NCBI GenBank assembly: GCA_963723355.1 | Contig: CAVRQQ010000012.1 | Coordinates: 77,614-141,613, forward strand | Origin: JAFDBW01 sp963723355 | GTDB lineage: Bacteria > Desulfobacterota > Desulfuromonadia > Desulfuromonadales > BM103 | Direction of reading: 5' to 3' | Length of the DNA stretch: 64,000 bases | Shown: piece by piece, positions 1 through 15,549 of the stretch | Layout of the letters: each line of letters begins with the position of its first letter | How positions within the stretch are numbered: position 1 is the first letter of the stretch | The notes under the pieces: model-generated | The model's database searches: none | Told to the model about the DNA's origin: nothing | Seen by the model: only the letters and a program-made list of their open reading frames with translations | Position numbers and translations under genes: made by a program

Positions 1-2712
<2,712 letters not shown>

Positions 2713-2754
2713 GACACATCCTCCTTTTCAGGATGAGGGGTTTGCGCAGCAGTA

Positions 2755-6906
<4,152 letters not shown>

Positions 6907-6954
6907 GGTGTCTCCTCATTTATTGACTAAATCATTGATTGACTAAAGTATAAT

Positions 6955-6983
6955 AGCCAAGGCCGCTCAAGGCGACCTTGGCT
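6955..6983 (-). promoter_or_regulatory. stem-loop between rplL and rpoB
   Basis: An 8-bp perfect stem (AGCCAAGG / CCTTGGCT) lies in the 103-base gap between rplL and rpoB on the transcribed strand. No U-run follows it. In other bacteria this gap holds a partial attenuator and an RNase III site that set the ribosomal protein to polymerase ratio. Such a role here is inferred from position alone. Confidence 0.45.
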
Positions 6984-7009
6984 AGGACATGATTATCCGG
7001 GACGGGCTA

Positions 7010-7396
7010 CTATTTGAGCTCCACGCTGGCGCCGGCTTCCTCCAGCTGGGTCTTGATGCCTTCGGCTTCTTCCTTGCTTGCGGCTTCCTTGACAGTGTTG
7101 GGGGTCCCGTCGACCAGATCCTTGGCTTCTTTCAGGCCCAGACCGGTGATGGCACGCACAACCTTGATGACATTGATTTTCTTGTCGCCGACAGCGGTGA
7201 GAACCACATCGAACTCTGTCTGCTCTTCAGCTGCAGCGGCTTCGCCACCGGCAGCAGGACCGGCAGCAGCAACTGCAACAGGTGCAGCAGCGGAAACGCC
7301 GAACTTTTCTTCCAGTTCCTTGACCATTTCAGCCAGCTCAAGGACGCTCATCTTCTCGATGAATTCAATAACCTGTTCTTTCGTGATTGCAGCCAT
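7010..7396 (-). CDS. rplL: 50S ribosomal protein L7/L12
   Basis: Stalk protein of the large ribosomal subunit that recruits translation factors, 128 residues. The order is typical: an N-terminal dimerisation helix, an Ala/Gly-rich hinge at about residues 38-58, and a C-terminal domain with EEQTEFDVVLTAVGDKKINV and GLKEAKDLVDGTP. The ATG has a GGAGG site upstream (ggaggatacaaaaa). It follows rplJ by 70 bases in the same transcript, which fits their joint assembly as the L10-L12 complex. Confidence 0.98.
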   Translation of the reverse strand: MAAITKEQVIEFIEKMSVLELAEMVKELEEKFGVSAAAPVAVAAAGPAAGGEAAAAEEQTEFDVVLTAVGDKKINVIKVVRAITGLGLKEAKDLVDGTPNTVKEAASKEEAEGIKTQLEEAGASVELK

Positions 7397-7466
7397 TTTT
7401 TGTATCCTCCGTAATCCTGTATAGATATATTTCTAGATCGTTAATTTGATGTCAGCCAGAGCAATC

Positions 7467-7988
7467 TCAGGCTGCTTCCTTCTGGTCCTTGATCGCCGCC
7501 AGAACCTGTACGAACGAACGTGGCACTGCAGCCAGGACGCCGACAAAGTTGGTCGCCGGGGCACTCATCGAGCCCAGCATCTTGGCCAGCAGCTGTTCGC
7601 GGCTCGGCAGATCCGACAACGCCTTGATCGCGCTGGCATCGATCAGCTTGCCGTCGAGCATACCGGCCTTCAGTTCGAAGACATCGTTCTTCTTGGCAAA
7701 CTCAACCAATGCCTTGGCGGGAGCAACCGGATCGTCAGTAACCAGGGCGATCGCGGTCGGTCCGATCAGGAACTCATCGAAACAGGCCGCATCGGTATCC
7801 TTGGCAGCCAGACGCAGCAGGGTGTTCTTGACAACGCGGTACTCAACCCCGACTTCCCGGAGCTTGTTCCGCAAATCATTTGCCTGGTCCACATCCAGAC
7901 CACGGTAATCAGCCAGGAAAGCAGCTTTGGCTTCCTTGAGTTTTTGCGCAAATTCCGCGACTAGAGCTTCTTTGCTTTGTTTATTCAA
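7467..7988 (-). CDS. rplJ: 50S ribosomal protein L10
   Basis: Base of the ribosomal stalk, which binds 23S rRNA and the L7/L12 dimers; 173 residues, the usual length. It begins with MNKQSKEALVAEFAQKLKEA and contains the conserved DYRGLDVDQANDLRNKLRE stretch and the LLRLAAKDTD region. A GGAGGAGAG site precedes the ATG. The long 5' gap toward rplA carries what looks like the L10 autoregulatory leader, so L10 (with L7/L12) probably represses its own synthesis. Confidence 0.98.
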   Translation of the reverse strand: MNKQSKEALVAEFAQKLKEAKAAFLADYRGLDVDQANDLRNKLREVGVEYRVVKNTLLRLAAKDTDAACFDEFLIGPTAIALVTDDPVAPAKALVEFAKKNDVFELKAGMLDGKLIDASAIKALSDLPSREQLLAKMLGSMSAPATNFVGVLAAVPRSFVQVLAAIKDQKEAA

Positions 7989-8019
7989 CGTCTCTCCTCC
8001 TTTCCTTGTAGATTTCAGA

Positions 8020-8165
8020 GCTAGTGATTTAGCTCCTCATCCCAGCCTTCATGAAGGTGAAGAAGAGACTGACTGTCTCATACACCATCCATCTCGCCTC
8101 GGCAGGTGGTCACGGCCATTAAACCGTTAAGTACCTGCTGTCTGTGGCCAGGACTTGCTTTATCC
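8020..8165 (-). ncRNA. ribosomal protein L10 leader (autoregulatory mRNA region)
   Basis: In the 219-base gap between rplA and rplJ, the transcribed strand shows CAGCAGGTAC (8131-8140), pairing with GTCACCACCTGCC-like sequence around 8097-8110, followed by CGAGGCGAGATGG. This matches the layout of L10 leaders that bind the L10-L7/L12 complex. A second hairpin, GAGAC-AGTCA-GTCTC with a pyrimidine tail (about 8064-8082), could act as an attenuator. The call rests on position and partial motif match; a covariance model was not run. Confidence 0.65.
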
Positions 8166-8207
8166 TGTGAAATCGCACCACACGGGGCAGTGCGACGTGA
8201 AGCCTTA

Positions 8208-8910
8208 TTACTTGGCCAGCGCCTGCAACTCGGGGATGTCGATATTGACACCGGGGCCCATGGTCGCGGAGATGGTCACTTTCTTTACGTAGGTGCCCTT
8301 GGCCGTCGATGGCTTGGCTTTGAAGAGAGCATCCATCAAGGTAACCAGGTTGCCCTTGAGCTTTCTCAGCATCAAAGGAGACCTTGCCAACCGGGGCATG
8401 CACAATACCGGCTTTTTCTACGCGATACTCGACCTTACCCGACTTGGCTTCACTGACGGCCCGGGCGATCTCAAAGGTAACCGTACCAACCTTTGGGTTG
8501 GGCATCAGGCTGCGGGGACCAAGCAGCTTGCCGATCTTGCCGACGGTGCCCATCATGTCAGGAGTGGCTATGGCGGTATCAAACTCAAACCAGCCGCCCT
8601 TGATCTTCTCGACCAGGTCATCACCACCGACATAGTCGGCACCGGCTTCCTGGGCTTCCAGGGCTTTTTCACCCTTGGCAAAAACCAGCACCCGGATCGT
8701 CTTGCCGAGACCGTTCGGCAGCACCACGGCACCACGCACCATCTGATCAGCCTTACGGGGGTCAACGCCGAGTTTGACCGAGACATCGACCGACTCGTCG
8801 AATTTGGCATAAGCCATCTCTTTAACCAGAGCCAACGCCTCGTCAACCGGGTATAACTTGGTGCGGTCGACCTTGTCCTTGGACGCTTTGAATTGTTTTC
8901 CTGTTGCCAT
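8208..8910 (-). CDS. rplA: 50S ribosomal protein L1 (one frameshift)
   Basis: L1-stalk protein of the 50S subunit and translational repressor of the L11 operon. The first 187 or so residues read normally (start MATGKQFKASKDKVDRTKLY; VLPNGLGKTIRVLVFAKGEKA). After KVSFDAEK the frame is lost, and the correct C terminus (LMDALFKAKPSTAKGTYVKK, TMGPGVNIDIPEL, ending ALAK at 8208) is in another frame. Dropping one T from 8362-8364 restores an intact protein of about 233 residues. This is most likely a sequence error, since the protein is otherwise perfect. It is co-transcribed with rplK, 32 bases upstream. Confidence 0.96.
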
Positions 8911-8942
8911 TGTCTATCTTCTCCGCATTCAGCGTGTAGTAA

Positions 8943-9368
8943 TTAAGCTACAACCTCGAGGCCCATGCTGCGCGCAGTTCCTTCTATAATGCGCATGGCG
9001 CCCTCGATATTATATGCATTGAGGTCGGGCATCTTGAGCTTGGCGATTTCCTCGACCTGAGCCTTGGTGACTTTACCGACCTTGTCCTTGTTTGGCACAC
9101 CGGAACCCTTGGGGATCTTGGCCGCCTTCAGCAGCAGCACGGCAGCCGGAGGCGTTTTGGTGATGAAGGTGAAGGAACGGTCAGCGTAGACCGTGATGAT
9201 GACCGGGATAATCAGGCCTTCCTGATCCTGAGTCCTGGCGTTGTAAGCCTTGCAGAACTCCATGATATTCACGCCGTGCTGTCCCAGTGCCGGGCCAACC
9301 GGAGGTGAAGGATTTGCCTTGCCGGCAGGGATCTGCAGTTTTATCTGTCCAATAACCTTTTTGGCCAT
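8943..9368 (-). CDS. rplK: 50S ribosomal protein L11
   Basis: Ribosomal protein at the GTPase-associated centre, 141 residues, full length. The N-terminal PAGKANPSPPVGPALGQHG motif and the C-terminal rRNA-binding part (MPDLNAYNIEGAMRIIEGTA) are clear. It is the target of thiostrepton and the RelA stringent response in other bacteria. It follows nusG by 33 bases in the standard secE-nusG-rplK-rplA order. Confidence 0.99.
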   Translation of the reverse strand: MAKKVIGQIKLQIPAGKANPSPPVGPALGQHGVNIMEFCKAYNARTQDQEGLIIPVIITVYADRSFTFITKTPPAAVLLLKAAKIPKGSGVPNKDKVGKVTKAQVEEIAKLKMPDLNAYNIEGAMRIIEGTARSMGLEVVA

Positions 9369-9401
9369 GAAATGACTCCTTAACTATATTCCGCCAGAAA
9401 C

Positions 9402-9938
9402 TCAGCTGGTTTTCTCAACCTGGATAAACTCAAGCTCAACCGGGGTGACCCGGCCAAAGATACTGACCATGACCTTGAGCTTGGCTTTATCAGGTTTAAC
9501 GTCTTCAACAATGCCGGTGAAATTCAGGAACGGGCCATCGATAACGCGCACTGTTTCACCAACTTCAAATTCGACTTTCGGCTTCGGCCGCTCCACGCCT
9601 TCTTCCATGCGCGCGGTAATCTTGGCCACTTCCTCATCAGGAATCGGCGGAGGGGTCGTTCCACCACCGACGAAACCGGTTACTTTCGGTGTGTCCTTGA
9701 CGATATGCCAGGTCTCACTGTTCAGTTCGACATGAACCAGGATATAGCCGGGGAAGAACTTGCGGGTGGACGTCTTGCGCTCACCGTTCTTCAACTCCAC
9801 CACGGTTTCCGAGGGGATCAGAACTTCGCCGAAGAACTCCTCCGCGCCCAAAGAGCGGATGCGTTCCTCAAGGTTCAGCTTGACCTTGTTCTCGTAACCT
9901 GAGTAGGTATGTACTCCGTACCACTTCTTCTCGCCCAT
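9402..9938 (-). CDS. nusG: transcription termination/antitermination factor NusG
   Basis: Transcription elongation factor that links RNA polymerase to Rho and to the ribosome, 178 residues from the ATG at 9936-9938 (MGEKKWYGVHTYSGYENKVK). An in-frame GTG three codons upstream (9947) is a possible alternative start, but the ATG fits the family N terminus better. The NGN domain covers about residues 1-110 (VLIPSETVVELKNGERKTS, FFPGYILVHVELNSETWHIV). The C-terminal KOW domain has GETVRVIDGPFLNFTGIVED. It sits 17 bases after secE. Confidence 0.97.
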   Translation of the reverse strand: MGEKKWYGVHTYSGYENKVKLNLEERIRSLGAEEFFGEVLIPSETVVELKNGERKTSTRKFFPGYILVHVELNSETWHIVKDTPKVTGFVGGGTTPPPIPDEEVAKITARMEEGVERPKPKVEFEVGETVRVIDGPFLNFTGIVEDVKPDKAKLKVMVSIFGRVTPVELEFIQVEKTS

Positions 9939-9955
9939 TGGATTCACTCGGTCTC

Positions 9956-10141
9956 TCAGTTGAGCAAGGCCTGGATCAGTGCTGACAAACCTGTGTCAAC
10001 GACCCATAAGAAAACTGCCACCATCAGGACAAGCACGATGACAACCACCGTCGACCCGTAAGTTTCCTTGCGGGTGGGCCAGGTAACCTTCTGCAGCTCG
10101 GCTTTGACCTGTTGGAGAAATTCGGTAACCTTGAAATTCAC
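9956..10141 (-). CDS. secE: preprotein translocase subunit SecE
   Basis: Small essential membrane subunit of the SecYEG channel, 61 residues. It has the conserved amphipathic segment with VTWPTRKET at about residues 19-27, followed by a single membrane helix (VVVIVLVLMVAVFLWVVDTG). The short single-span form is common outside the Enterobacteria. Position between tRNA-Trp and nusG matches the classical order. Confidence 0.97.
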   Translation of the reverse strand: MNFKVTEFLQQVKAELQKVTWPTRKETYGSTVVVIVLVLMVAVFLWVVDTGLSALIQALLN

Positions 10142-10179
10142 TATCGCAACCTGTATGTAGGATTATCGTTAAAGTTATT

Positions 10180-10256
10180 TGGCAGGCCAGGTAGGATTCG
10201 AACCTACAACACCCGGTTTTGGAGACCGGTGCTCTAGCCGTTAGAGCTACTGGCCT
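10180..10256 (-). tRNA. tRNA-Trp (anticodon CCA)
   Basis: The full cloverleaf is visible: acceptor AGGCCAG / CTGGCCT, D arm AGCTCTAACGGCTAGAGC, anticodon loop CTCCAAA, T arm with GGTTCGAATCC, discriminator G and an encoded CCA end. It lies between rpmG and secE, as in many bacterial genomes. Confidence 0.98.
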
Positions 10257-10292
10257 GCAACCTTAAACAACTTGTCCGATTGTGCCCCAAGA

Positions 10293-10442
10293 CTACTTGG
10301 TCTCTTTATGGACCGTGTGCTTACGGCAGAAACGGCAATATTTCTTGAACTCCAGCTTGTCCGGAGTGTTCTTCTTGTTCTTGGTCGTCGTGTAGTTGCG
10401 CTGCTTGCACTCGGTGCAGGCAAGAGTCACTATGTCGCGCAT
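10293..10442 (-). CDS. rpmG: 50S ribosomal protein L33
   Basis: Small ribosomal protein of 49 residues, starting MRDIVTLACTECKQRNYTT. The upstream in-frame extension is ignored because it runs into the GC-rich hairpin after tuf. Four cysteines in two pairs (CTEC and CRFC) identify the zinc-binding form of L33. It lies between tuf and tRNA-Trp. Confidence 0.97.
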   Translation of the reverse strand: MRDIVTLACTECKQRNYTTTKNKKNTPDKLEFKKYCRFCRKHTVHKETK

Positions 10443-10512
10443 TGATTTATCCTCGGCGCCCTCCCCGTCAAGCAAGGGCGCCTGTTCAAGTTAAAATTCA
10501 GAGTCAGCGAAA

Positions 10513-11712
<1,200 letters not shown>

Positions 11713-11866
11713 TGCGTTATCCTCCCTTGTTTGCGTCTTCTTCTTTTATAATGTCTATGTCTGTTTGCCGGCAGATCGATATCCAGGGATATCGGCAACT
11801 CTGCTGGCGCCACCTGATAGAAACGATATCAATTTTATAACCGCCCGGTTTCGATAATTTGTGACG

Positions 11867-11942
11867 TGGAGCCCACAATCGGATTTGAACCGATGACCTC
11901 ATCCTTACCAAGGATGTGCTCTACCTCCTGAGCTATGTGGGC
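11867..11942 (-). tRNA. tRNA-Thr (anticodon GGT)
   Basis: Acceptor GCCCACA / TGTGGGC, D arm AGCTCAGGAGGTAGAGC, anticodon loop TTGGTAA, T loop GGTTCAAATCC and encoded CCA. It is the last of four tRNAs ahead of tuf and corresponds in position to E. coli thrT. Confidence 0.98.
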
Positions 11943-11979
11943 CCGTTAAATCGTCATCACCAAGGGGCAATCAATAAAT

Positions 11980-12056
11980 TGGAGCGGGAAACGGGATTCG
12001 AACCCGCGACCCTCAGCTTGGAAGGCTGATGCTCTAGCCAACTGAGCTACTCCCGC
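11980..12056 (-). tRNA. tRNA-Gly (anticodon TCC)
   Basis: Acceptor GCGGGAG / TTCCCGC, D arm AGCTCAGTTGGCTAGAGC, anticodon loop CTTCCAA, T arm GGGTTCGAATCCC and encoded CCA. It corresponds to glyT in the E. coli tufB transcript. Confidence 0.98.
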
Positions 12057-12194
12057 ATATAATCGTTTCGTTGGGCTAATGCCTAAAACCTTATGAATCT
12101 TTCTCTTTGGAGTCCGGCAATTCCGTTCTCGCAGTTTATCGCGGTCAAAAACCTCCTGCGCCAAACAGCCCTGCTTTTCTCCGGCAAGTTTAAA

Positions 12195-12279
12195 TGGTGG
12201 AGGGGGGAGGATTCGAACCTCCGAAGTCTTCGACGTCAGATTTACAGTCTGATCCCTTTGGCCACTCGGGAACCCCTCC
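12195..12279 (-). tRNA. tRNA-Tyr (anticodon GTA)
   Basis: 85 nt with the long variable arm of a class II tRNA. Acceptor GGAGGGG, anticodon loop CTGTAAA, T arm GGAGGTTCGAATCCTCC, encoded CCA. It corresponds to tyrU of the E. coli tufB transcript. Confidence 0.98.
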
Positions 12280-12332
12280 AGGGGATATCTTCTATTCAGT
12301 TTTTTAAGGGAGCCGGGCTCCCGGTAGCTCAA

Positions 12333-12408
12333 TGGAGCTGGCGAGAGGAATCGAACCCCCAACATCCTCATTACAAGTGAGGTGCTCTGCCTATTGAGCT
12401 ACGCCAGC
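12333..12408 (-). tRNA. tRNA-Thr (anticodon TGT)
   Basis: Acceptor GCTGGCG / CGCCAGC, D arm AGCTCAATAGGCAGAGC, anticodon loop CTTGTAA, encoded CCA. It is the first gene of the tRNA-tuf transcript and corresponds to thrU of E. coli. Confidence 0.98.
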
Positions 12409-12419
12409 ACAAGGGGCGT

Positions 12420-12448
12420 TATATACAACAGGGCCTGGCAAATTGCAA
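12420..12448 (-). promoter_or_regulatory. promoter of the tRNA-tuf operon
   Basis: On the minus strand TTGCAA (12443-12448) and TATATA (12420-12425) are 17 bases apart, a good sigma-70-type pair. The -10 box ends 12 bases before the first tRNA base, as expected for a short tRNA leader. Confidence 0.75.
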
Positions 12449-12566
12449 GTAAAAATTTACCAGATTTTATCGATATCGCCATAAGTGCGCAGTTATAACG
12501 AAAGCCCGGCCAAGTGTCAAATATCAAAGTCACTTTTTACAGAAAAACCCATCTGGTACTTTTTTG

Positions 12567-12595
12567 TTGACAATTATGACCGATTTAGTTATATA
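12567..12595 (+). promoter_or_regulatory. strong sigma-70-type promoter facing right
   Basis: TTGACA (12567-12572) and TATATA (12590-12595) are separated by exactly 17 bases. No coding sequence follows; only a short stretch ending in an intrinsic terminator (see the ncRNA at 12602). Confidence 0.65.
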
Positions 12596-12601
12596 TAAAA
12601 G

Positions 12602-12661
12602 CACCATAGAAACCCGTTTATTGGGGTGTCCTTTTCCCTCCTGAGGACACCCCATTTTTTT
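12602..12661 (+). ncRNA. candidate small RNA of about 60 nt
   Basis: The promoter at 12567-12595 is followed within 30 bases by a 9-bp perfect hairpin, GGGGTGTCC / GGACACCCC, and a run of seven T. The product would be about 60 nt with no start codon or reading frame. The loop holds CCCTCCT, complementary to a Shine-Dalgarno core, a feature seen in some regulatory sRNAs. The rest of the gap 12449-12845 shows nothing else I recognise. Confidence 0.45.
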
Positions 12662-12845
12662 GCCTTTTTGGCGTGTACGGGACGTATCACTTCGTTGCTT
12701 ATCCCCTGCCATTAAGTTCCAACTATTCATCGGAATAAAACCAAGCCCCCCCGGGTACTGGTTCTGCTCTGCTCTGCTTATAAAGATTCTAATTATTGAT
12801 ACAAAGCAACGAGCAAAGCAGCCTCTCAAGCATGTCCATCATTTT

Positions 12846-13636
12846 TCAATGATCCGTCCTCGGCAACAAACTGACCCGCGGCGTCCCCAGCAACGGATGC
12901 TCATCAACGTGCAAGCGACAGCCGTAACTCTGTTCGAGAGTTTCACCACTCAGCACCTCGTTCGGAGTGCCAAGAGCGGCCACCCTCCCTCGTTGAGCAA
13001 CAGCAGGCGATCCGCATAGGCCGACGCCAGGTTGAGATCATGAGAAACCATGATAATGGTGATCTGCTCCTGCTGCCTGAGCCGCTCCATCAGGTCCATG
13101 ATTCTCAACTGATGGGCCGGATCGAGCGAGGCGGTCGGTTCATCCAGCAGCAGGACTTTCGATTGTTGGCAGATCGCCCTGGCAATGATGACCCTCTGCC
13201 GTTCGCCGCCGCTGAGTTGACCGAGGCGCCTGTCCGCTAGATGGAGCACCTCGGTAAATGCCATGGCCTGCTCGGCTATTTCAAGATCGCGTTTGCCTTC
13301 CACTGCCAGCAAACCCAGATGCGGATAGCGGCCCATGATGACCGTTTCGGCAACAGTGAACGGGAATTCGGCATTGATATGCTGTGGCACCATTGCCAGA
13401 GAGCGGGCCAGCTCTTTCCTGGAATATTTACTGACCGATCGCTGCCGGAGCAGAATCTCCCCAGCAGTCAAGCGGTGCAAACCGGTTATCGATTTGAGCA
13501 GGGTGGTTTTACCCGCCCCGTTCGGGCCGATGATGACAAAGAACTCCCCTTCTTCGATTTGCACGGAGACATCCCTGACCACATCACGCAGGCCATATTG
13601 CAGGCTGACATTACGAAGCTCAATCTGACAGCTCAT
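12846..13636 (-). CDS. btuD: cobalamin ABC transporter, ATP-binding protein (one frameshift)
   Basis: Cytoplasmic ATPase that powers import of B12 (or a related chelate). Walker A is GPNGAGKTTLL at about residue 38, the signature LSGGERQRV at about 142, Walker B VLLLDEPTASLD, and the switch His lies in VSHDLNLA. The frame is lost after LLLNEG. One base appears to be missing near 12984-12989; adding it gives a normal C terminus (ALGTPNEVLSGETLEQSYGC) ending at 12846. It overlaps the permease gene by 4 bases (ATGA). Its substrate is inferred from the riboswitch and neighbours; FecE/HmuV-type iron ATPases are close relatives. Confidence 0.88.
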
Positions 13637-14637
13637 CGACGGCCCCTCCAGAGTAAAGCGATAAACAGTGGGGCACCGATCAATGCCGTAACAATACCGA
13701 CAGACATTTCACCCTGGCTGGGCAGGCTGCGGGCCAGCAGGTCGCAGAGGACCAGGTAAGAAGCCCCGGTCAGAATCGAAGCCGGGACCAGGATGCGATG
13801 GTCCGGACCGATCGTCAGCCGCAGGACATGCGGAATCGTCAGTCCGACGAAACCGATCAGTCCGGACTGGCAGACCGTCAGGCTGACCATGAGTGAGGTG
13901 GTGACCAGCAGAACCAGCATGACCAGCTTGACATTGACCCCCATAGCCGAGGCACTGTCCTGACCGGTCAAGAGCAGATTAAGCGGCTGGGCCAGCAGGT
14001 AGATCAGTATAAAGCAGGGCAGGACCCCGAGCAGCAGCGGCAGGCTGTCGGAACCAGCCGCGGAAAGGTCCCCCATGAGCCAGAAAATGATTTTGTGCAT
14101 CTGGCCGGACTGACTGATCGAAATCAGGAACATGATGATTGCGCCACAAAAGGCGTTGACCATCACACCGCCCAGCAGCAGGGAGTCACTGCTGCCCTCT
14201 TTGCGTCCGGAGAGCAGCAGGACCAGCAGCAATACGGCGAGAGATCCGGCAAAAGAACTCAGGGCCAGGCCCGGGAAAAAGCTGAACCCGGCAAGGATGC
14301 CGAGGATCGCCCCGACAGCCGACCCGCCGGAGACACCGAGAATGTAAGGTTCGGCGAGGGGGTTGCGCAGCAGGGCCTGAAACACCAGACCGCCAAGCGA
14401 AAGTGAGGCGCCGACGGTTGCCGCCAGGATCACGCGGGGCCAGCGCAGCTGCCAGATGATCACTTCAAGTGTCGCATCGGGCTCACCCTGCCCCAACAGT
14501 ACGTGCCAGGCAGCGCCGATCTCTCCCGATGAACCGATCGTCAGGCCGAGCAGGACCGAACCGATCAGCACCGGCGCAAGGGCCATCGTGACCATGATCA
14601 GTTTTATGTAGACGGGGCGGTAGCCGGTCATCACCAA
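13633..14637 (-). CDS. btuC: cobalamin ABC transporter, permease (FecCD family)
   Basis: Inner-membrane channel subunit, 334 residues, with about ten hydrophobic segments. The FecCD-family motifs LLRNPLAEPYILGVSGGSA and GLIGFVGLTIPHVLRLTIG (the ATPase coupling region) are clear, and the C terminus has EMSVGIVTALIGAPLFIALL. It starts 17 bases after the binding-protein gene and overlaps the ATPase gene, so all three are translated from one riboswitch-controlled mRNA. Confidence 0.9.
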   Translation of the reverse strand: MVMTGYRPVYIKLIMVTMALAPVLIGSVLLGLTIGSSGEIGAAWHVLLGQGEPDATLEVIIWQLRWPRVILAATVGASLSLGGLVFQALLRNPLAEPYILGVSGGSAVGAILGILAGFSFFPGLALSSFAGSLAVLLLVLLLSGRKEGSSDSLLLGGVMVNAFCGAIIMFLISISQSGQMHKIIFWLMGDLSAAGSDSLPLLLGVLPCFILIYLLAQPLNLLLTGQDSASAMGVNVKLVMLVLLVTTSLMVSLTVCQSGLIGFVGLTIPHVLRLTIGPDHRILVPASILTGASYLVLCDLLARSLPSQGEMSVGIVTALIGAPLFIALLWRGRR

Positions 14638-14654
14638 TACAGTTGTCCTGTGTG

Positions 14655-15540
14655 CTAAGGGATGTCAGCCTGTTCCGGGTGCAGCAGGCCGACAAGATAC
14701 TCCAGGGCATCGATCAACCTCGGCGTCGGACGATCAAACAGGTCCGCATCAACGACATACAGACGGCTGTTCCGCACCGCCGGAATCTGCGGCCACGTCC
14801 TGCCAGCGGGAGCGGAGCTCCTGGTCGGTATAACCGCCTCCCATCGATGCCAGGAGAACCACCTCGGGTTTGAGCACAAGGAGCTCCTCCCAGGTGTATC
14901 TTGGGTACCCGGTGCGGTCGGCAGCGAGATTTATGTTGCCTGACCGGGTCAGCAGCTGATGCAGAAATGTGTCGGAGCCGGCCGAGATGACCGGCTGCGC
15001 ATCGATCTGGAAAAACACTCCGGGGCGGTCCGTGACCCCGGCGACCTGGCGGGCAACCCGGGCGAGTCGTTGTCGATATCCGGCGGCCAGGGCTTCTGCA
15101 CGGGCTTCTTGCCGATAGATCGAACCCAGCCGCTCGACCGTGTCAATAATCTCTTCCAGGCTTTGCGGATCGAAAACATAGACGGGAATCCCCAGCGCCT
15201 CGAGTCTGTCGACCACGGCCTTCGGGTTGCCGTCCCGGATCGCCAGACAGAGCTGCGGTTTCAGGCTGACGATTTTCTCGATATCCAGCGCAACATAACT
15301 ACCCACCTTCGGCAATTTTGCCGCAGCTTCGGGAAAGTTGGCGAACCGGGTCGCTCCGACCAGAGACTCCCCGCCCCCGACCTCGTAGCTGATTTCAGTG
15401 AGGTTGGGGGCCAGGGACACAACGCGCGTCAGAGGCTCCGCAACCTCGACCGTACGACCGATCTGGTCGACGAGCACCCGGCCGTGCACCGAAGGTGTCG
15501 CCAGCAAAAAAACAGCTATGAGTAAAAACAGATTTTTCAT
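14655..15540 (-). CDS. btuF: periplasmic cobalamin-binding protein (one frameshift)
   Basis: Class III solute-binding protein with a Sec signal peptide (MKNLFLLIAVFLLATPSVHG). The BtuF-like opening RVVSLAPNLTEISYEVGGGE and the linker-helix region after YRQEARAEALAAGYRQRL are present. After RSRWQDVAA the frame shifts; the true end (IPAVRNSRLYVVDADLFDRP to EQADIP at 14655) is in another frame. Removing one base near 14787-14790 repairs it to about 294 residues. Nine bases separate it from the receptor gene. Confidence 0.88.
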
Positions 15541-15549
15541 ATCAAAAGT

